The notes beneath the pieces are model-generated. The model made no database searches and had not been told where the DNA came from. It worked only from the letters and a program-made list of their open reading frames with translations. From positions 1 to 9,163 of the forward strand of contig VSNY01000158.1 in NCBI GenBank assembly GCA_009774535.1: DNA of 9,163 nt, written 5' to 3'. Below, piece after piece: positions 6,472 through 9,163 of the stretch. The position numbers and the translations under genes are program-made. How positions within the stretch are numbered: the stretch's first letter is position 1; every line of letters starts with the position of its first letter. This DNA is from Lachnospiraceae bacterium (GTDB lineage: Bacteria; Bacillota; Clostridia; Lachnospirales; Lachnospiraceae).

Positions 6472-7804
6472 AATACACCCCGTTGCTTTCTAATGTCACA
6501 TCCAGTCCTTCAGCCGCCAGCGTCCGGAAAAAAATCTTCTGCACTACAGGCTTTTCAAAGACCGAGCTGAATGTAAATACAAGCGTCTCCTGATAAGAAC
6601 AGATCGTGCCTTTTAACAGCTGGCCTTTGCTCATAGCCAAGAAGGAATGGAACATTTCAATATAGGGTTCATACGCTTCCTTTACTTTAATATTTCCAAT
6701 ATTGGTAACGGTTGTCGTATTTGCAAGCGCAGACTTGGTATAAACCGACCGGATCGCAATATTTTTGATAATCAGCGGCACCGCGCGCATCGCCAGATTT
6801 TTTTCATTGGATACATTATAAGAAAAAATATCCTCCAGGTTTTCTTTTTTAATCTGGCTGCGCAGGCTGTCTTTGACAATCTGCAGCACTTCTTCCAACG
6901 GATAACTTTCCTTTTCCGGCCAAAACTCCGCGGATACCATGACAAAGAAATTTTTGGTCGTTACCGAATCAAAATACGGACGCAGATTAACCGGCACCGC
7001 TGCCCGGATTGGCCGCTTCGCCTGCGCGCCGTGCAGATATCCCTGATAAATACTCCATACAACGAGCGCTACCAGATATTCGTTAATACTCATCTCATGG
7101 CGCTTGCAGACCGCTTTGAGCTGCGGAATATTCAGATATCCGTGCAGCACGCCAAATTCCTGCGCGCGCAGCCTGGTCGCCTTCATAATATACGCCCGCC
7201 CGGAACGGTAATTCCTGGGATGGCTTTTTTTATAATTCTGCAAAAAACTGTCCTCACGGTTTAAGGACGTCTCTGCGCTCAGCCGGTCGCCCTCCTGTTC
7301 CCGCAGCTTCGGATGGGACAAGCGCAAATACTGATACGTCAGTTCTTTTAAAAAATTCAGGCCGCCCATGCCGTCCGTCAGCACATGAAACACTTCCAGA
7401 TTAATCCTGCACATATAATAAGTCACCCGGAACAGGTAACTGTTATTCCGGTTCTGCAGGATATAACGGCACGGATATGTGTTCTCTTCCAATACCTCGG
7501 GCGCCGGTTTCCCGTTTTCCTCAAAATAATACCAGAAAATCCCCTGCCGCAGACGTACGTTAAAGCCGTCAAATTTCGGCAGCACCAGATCTAAGGCCCG
7601 CTGCAGCACTGAACCGATCACTGGTTCCTTTAGCACAACGCTGATCCGGTATACATTCGTCATATCGTCTCCGGCAATGACCGGGAATAAATGGGCTGTA
7701 TTATCCAGCTTGTCCCATTTCGGTTCACGGCCGCGTCCGGATATCTTCTTTTTTTGCTTTGCTTTTTTTGAATTCCTTATTTCCGTCTCATTCTTTCCGT
7801 TCAT
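6464..7804 (-). CDS. Condensation-fold acyltransferase (alcohol acetyltransferase-like)
   Basis: This 446-residue protein belongs to the CoA-dependent acyltransferase superfamily that includes alcohol acetyltransferases, PapA-type enzymes and NRPS condensation domains. The active-site motif HxxxDG is present (HVLTDGMGG, His140 and Asp144). VPVNLRPYF (270-278) and TNIGNI (367-372) also fit the family. The N-terminus is Lys-rich and no membrane segment is obvious. The open frame extends upstream to 8044, but the extra 80 codons run back through the ilvE terminator and the end of ilvE and read as nonsense. ATG 7804 is chosen because GAAGTGAT, close to the Shine-Dalgarno GAGGTGAT, puts its GAAG 7 bases away; ATG 7822 has a poorer site. 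It is the first gene of a three-gene unit with a zinc-ribbon membrane protein and an esterase, which suggests synthesis and turnover of an acyl ester. Donor and acceptor are not predictable here. Confidence 0.86.
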   Translation of the reverse strand: MNGKNETEIRNSKKAKQKKKISGRGREPKWDKLDNTAHLFPVIAGDDMTNVYRISVVLKEPVIGSVLQRALDLVLPKFDGFNVRLRQGIFWYYFEENGKPAPEVLEENTYPCRYILQNRNNSYLFRVTYYMCRINLEVFHVLTDGMGGLNFLKELTYQYLRLSHPKLREQEGDRLSAETSLNREDSFLQNYKKSHPRNYRSGRAYIMKATRLRAQEFGVLHGYLNIPQLKAVCKRHEMSINEYLVALVVWSIYQGYLHGAQAKRPIRAAVPVNLRPYFDSVTTKNFFVMVSAEFWPEKESYPLEEVLQIVKDSLRSQIKKENLEDIFSYNVSNEKNLAMRAVPLIIKNIAIRSVYTKSALANTTTVTNIGNIKVKEAYEPYIEMFHSFLAMSKGQLLKGTICSYQETLVFTFSSVFEKPVVQKIFFRTLAAEGLDVTLESNGVYYE

Positions 7805-7807
7805 TGC

Positions 7808-7815
7808 ATCACTTC
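7808..7815 (-). promoter_or_regulatory. Shine-Dalgarno-like site deciding the acyltransferase start
   Basis: GAAGTGAT matches 7 of 8 bases of GAGGTGAT, the complement of the 16S rRNA 3' end. Its GAAG core stands 7 bases before the ATG at 7804. The in-frame ATG at 7822 has only AAGAA directly in front. The site therefore favours 7804, although it is not a strong one. Confidence 0.45.
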
Positions 7816-7834
7816 GCTTCATTTCTTGTATGAT

Positions 7835-7883
7835 AAAAAACGCACATCTGTTTCTATGTCCAAGCATCAGAACAGATATGCGT
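7835..7883 (-). terminator. Strong intrinsic terminator of ilvE
   Basis: On the minus strand the arm ACGCATATCTGTT (7871-7883) pairs with AACAGATGTGCGT (7840-7852) over 13 bp with a single G-U pair, and a loop of 18 bases. The stem is followed at once by a run of T (7835-7840). It begins 10 bases after the ilvE stop codon. It lies only about 30 bases before the acyltransferase ATG, so that gene needs read-through or a start signal inside this short space. Confidence 0.9.
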
Positions 7884-7892
7884 ATATTTGCA

Positions 7893-8918
7893 TCAGCAGA
7901 TTTCTCTGATCCAGCCCTGCGGCGCTTCCAAATGTCCCATCTGGATACCGGTAAGGGTATCGTAAAGCTTCTGCGTAACAGGACCCATTTTTTCCATACC
8001 GCTAGGCATGCAGATCTCCCTGCCGTGATCCACAATCTTTCCAACCGGAGAAATTACAGCCGCCGTACCGCACAGGCCGCATTCTGCAAAATCCTTTACT
8101 TCCTCCAGTGTAACCTTTCTCTGCTCTACTTTCATATTTAAGTACTGCTCAGCAACTACCATCAGCGAACGCCTTGTAATCGACGGCAGAATACTGTCGG
8201 ACTGCGGCGTCACAATCGTATTATCCTTCGTAACAAAAATAAAGTTCGCTCCGCCTGTCTCTTCTACATAAGTCCTTGACGCCGCATCCAGATATATATT
8301 TTCATCATAGCCTTCTTCATGTGCGGTTACAATCGGATACAAACTCATAGCATAATTTAATCCAGCTTTGATATTGCCTGTTCCATGAGGCGCTGCGCGG
8401 TCATACTCACTGACACAAATGGTCAGAGGTTTAACGCCGCCCTGGAAATATGGGCCGACCGGGGTAGTAAAAATACGGAACTGGTATTCGTCTGCAGGCT
8501 TTACGCCGATGACCGGATTGCTGCCGAACATATACGGACGGATATATAACGTCGCCCCGCTGCCGTATGGCGGTACATAAGCCGCGTTTGCTTTTACAGT
8601 CTCAACTACCGCATCTACAAACCTGTCCTGCGGAAATACCGGCATAACAAGTCGTTTACAACTATCTTCCATCCTTGCCGCATTTAAATCCGGGCGGAAG
8701 GTAACGATCCTGCCGTCTTGTGTCGTATATGCTTTTAAGCCCTCAAAGCAGGTCTGCGCGTACTGCAATACGCCTGCGCATTCGCTGATTTTAATGGTAT
8801 CATCTTCGACCAGCCTGCCTGCGTCCCAGGCTCCATTTTTGAATTCTGCGACAAATCGTTTGTCTGTTTTGCGGTAATTAAATCCGATATTTTCCCAGTC
8901 AATGTTTTTTTTCTCCAT
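7893..8918 (-). CDS. ilvE: Branched-chain amino acid aminotransferase
   Basis: This 341-residue PLP enzyme of fold type IV moves the amino group between glutamate and the branched-chain 2-oxo acids, the last step of valine, leucine and isoleucine synthesis and the first of their breakdown, in the cytosol. It is close to full length for the bacterial/eukaryotic 'large' BCAT class (about 340-360). Seen: FEGLKAY (58-64), RPYMFGS (127-133), PVGPYF (153-158), the PLP lysine in GNIKAGLNY (Lys184), YVEETGGANF with PLP-binding Glu220, and CGTAAVISPVG (283-293). The ATG at 8918 has only a modest ribosome site, GAAGG about 11 bases upstream. It has its own promoter and terminator, so it is transcribed alone. 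There is no leader peptide rich in Leu, Ile or Val and no T-box visible in the ~70-base leader, so no attenuation mechanism can be supported. Confidence 0.95.
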   Translation of the reverse strand: MEKKNIDWENIGFNYRKTDKRFVAEFKNGAWDAGRLVEDDTIKISECAGVLQYAQTCFEGLKAYTTQDGRIVTFRPDLNAARMEDSCKRLVMPVFPQDRFVDAVVETVKANAAYVPPYGSGATLYIRPYMFGSNPVIGVKPADEYQFRIFTTPVGPYFQGGVKPLTICVSEYDRAAPHGTGNIKAGLNYAMSLYPIVTAHEEGYDENIYLDAASRTYVEETGGANFIFVTKDNTIVTPQSDSILPSITRRSLMVVAEQYLNMKVEQRKVTLEEVKDFAECGLCGTAAVISPVGKIVDHGREICMPSGMEKMGPVTQKLYDTLTGIQMGHLEAPQGWIREIC

Positions 8919-8994
8919 CTTTCATAACCTTCTTTCCATATGTCCCGTACTGCATTGCGGATTCTCTTTTTTCTCTTTTTATTTGTGCGGATCT

Positions 8995-9023
8995 ATTGTA
9001 GCATATAATGGGAGTTCTGAAAA
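8995..9023 (-). promoter_or_regulatory. Sigma-A type promoter of ilvE
   Basis: On the minus strand TTTTCA (9018-9023, 4 of 6 bases of the -35 consensus) is followed by 17 bases and TACAAT (8995-9000, 5 of 6). TGC just before the -10 box gives an extended -10 element, which offsets the weak -35. Transcription should start near 8988, leaving an untranslated leader of about 70 bases. Confidence 0.65.
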
Positions 9024-9163
9024 GTGTTTTTAATATTTTACTTAAAAAATCCTCTGTCATTGTATGTTGGATGCGCCGGGGACAGTGAGAGCACTCTCGG
9101 AAACTCAATAGAGAATAAGCAGGAAAGGGTTGATTTTCAGAAATGAAAGGGATAAGGGATGGA
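9024..9163. other. Region upstream of ilvE, possibly the start of a rightward gene
   Basis: No complete gene is present. There is a short dyad GAGAG-CA-CTCTC at 9087-9098 without a T tract, which could be an operator or chance. At the right edge the plus strand has AAAGGG (9146-9151) 7 bases before ATG 9159, and an earlier ATG at 9143 that is also open to the edge. Either could begin a divergently transcribed gene, but too few codons are visible to say. Confidence 0.25.

Noticed and set aside
6082..7264. Plus-strand frames of 162 and 205 codons opposite the membrane protein and the acyltransferase
   Set aside because: They are antisense to genes with recognisable domains and lack ribosome sites; the residue make-up (many His, Arg, Asn, Ile) is typical of shadow frames.
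7805..8044. An 80-codon N-terminal extension of the acyltransferase
   Set aside because: It runs through the ilvE terminator and the coding end of ilvE in another frame, and its residues do not look like an acyltransferase or a signal peptide.
8899..9108. A 69-codon minus-strand frame over the ilvE promoter and leader, and an 18-codon frame inside it
   Set aside because: It covers the promoter and overlaps the ilvE start in another frame. The short inner frame (MQYGTYGKK...) has no Leu/Ile/Val run, so it is not a plausible attenuation leader peptide.

Overview
The window looks like chromosomal DNA of a spore-forming, anaerobic member of the Clostridia, most likely Lachnospiraceae. The reasons are the type of ClpX, the DUF6106- and DUF6320-type membrane proteins (recalled from memory as common in that group), a cytosolic Csp/germination-type subtilase, strong AGGAGG-type ribosome binding sites and short AT-rich gene borders. 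This assignment rests on protein character only; no search was run. All six supported genes lie on the minus strand, so transcription runs from high to low coordinates. No tRNA, rRNA, CRISPR array, insertion sequence or prophage gene was seen.

Layout in the order of transcription. (1) A sigma-A-like promoter near 8995-9023 drives ilvE (branched-chain aminotransferase, 7893-8918), which ends in a strong intrinsic terminator (7835-7883). (2) Next is a tight three-gene unit: a condensation-fold acyltransferase of the alcohol acetyltransferase type (6464-7804), a zinc-ribbon six-helix membrane protein (5797-6471, start overlapping the previous stop by 8 bases), and an HSL-type alpha/beta hydrolase (4385-5692) with an unusual N-terminal extension made of five 12-residue repeats. 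Making and breaking of acyl esters, possibly at the membrane, is the natural reading, but the substrate is unknown. (3) After a weak terminator that overlaps a good sigma-A promoter (TTGCCA, 17 bases, TATAAT) comes clpX (2813-4261), followed 22 bases later by a DUF6106-like two-helix membrane protein (2287-2790), closed by a terminator at about 2205-2275. This ClpX has all the ATPase and ClpP-docking motifs but lacks a recognisable RKH substrate loop, so it is probably a second, divergent ClpX. (4) Last is a single-gene unit: a Csp-like S8 protease (406-2091) with an intact catalytic triad, no signal peptide, and a possible mother-cell sigma-K-type promoter. It is followed by two perfect 12-bp hairpins.

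Bases 1-324 are very AT-rich and hold no gene that I can support. Bases 9024-9163 are the upstream side of ilvE and may contain the first codons of a rightward gene that runs off the window. I found no clear new defence or mobile system. The most unusual items are the repeat-bearing hydrolase, the ClpX variant paired with a small membrane protein, and the interlocked terminator, promoter and inverted repeat between the hydrolase and clpX.
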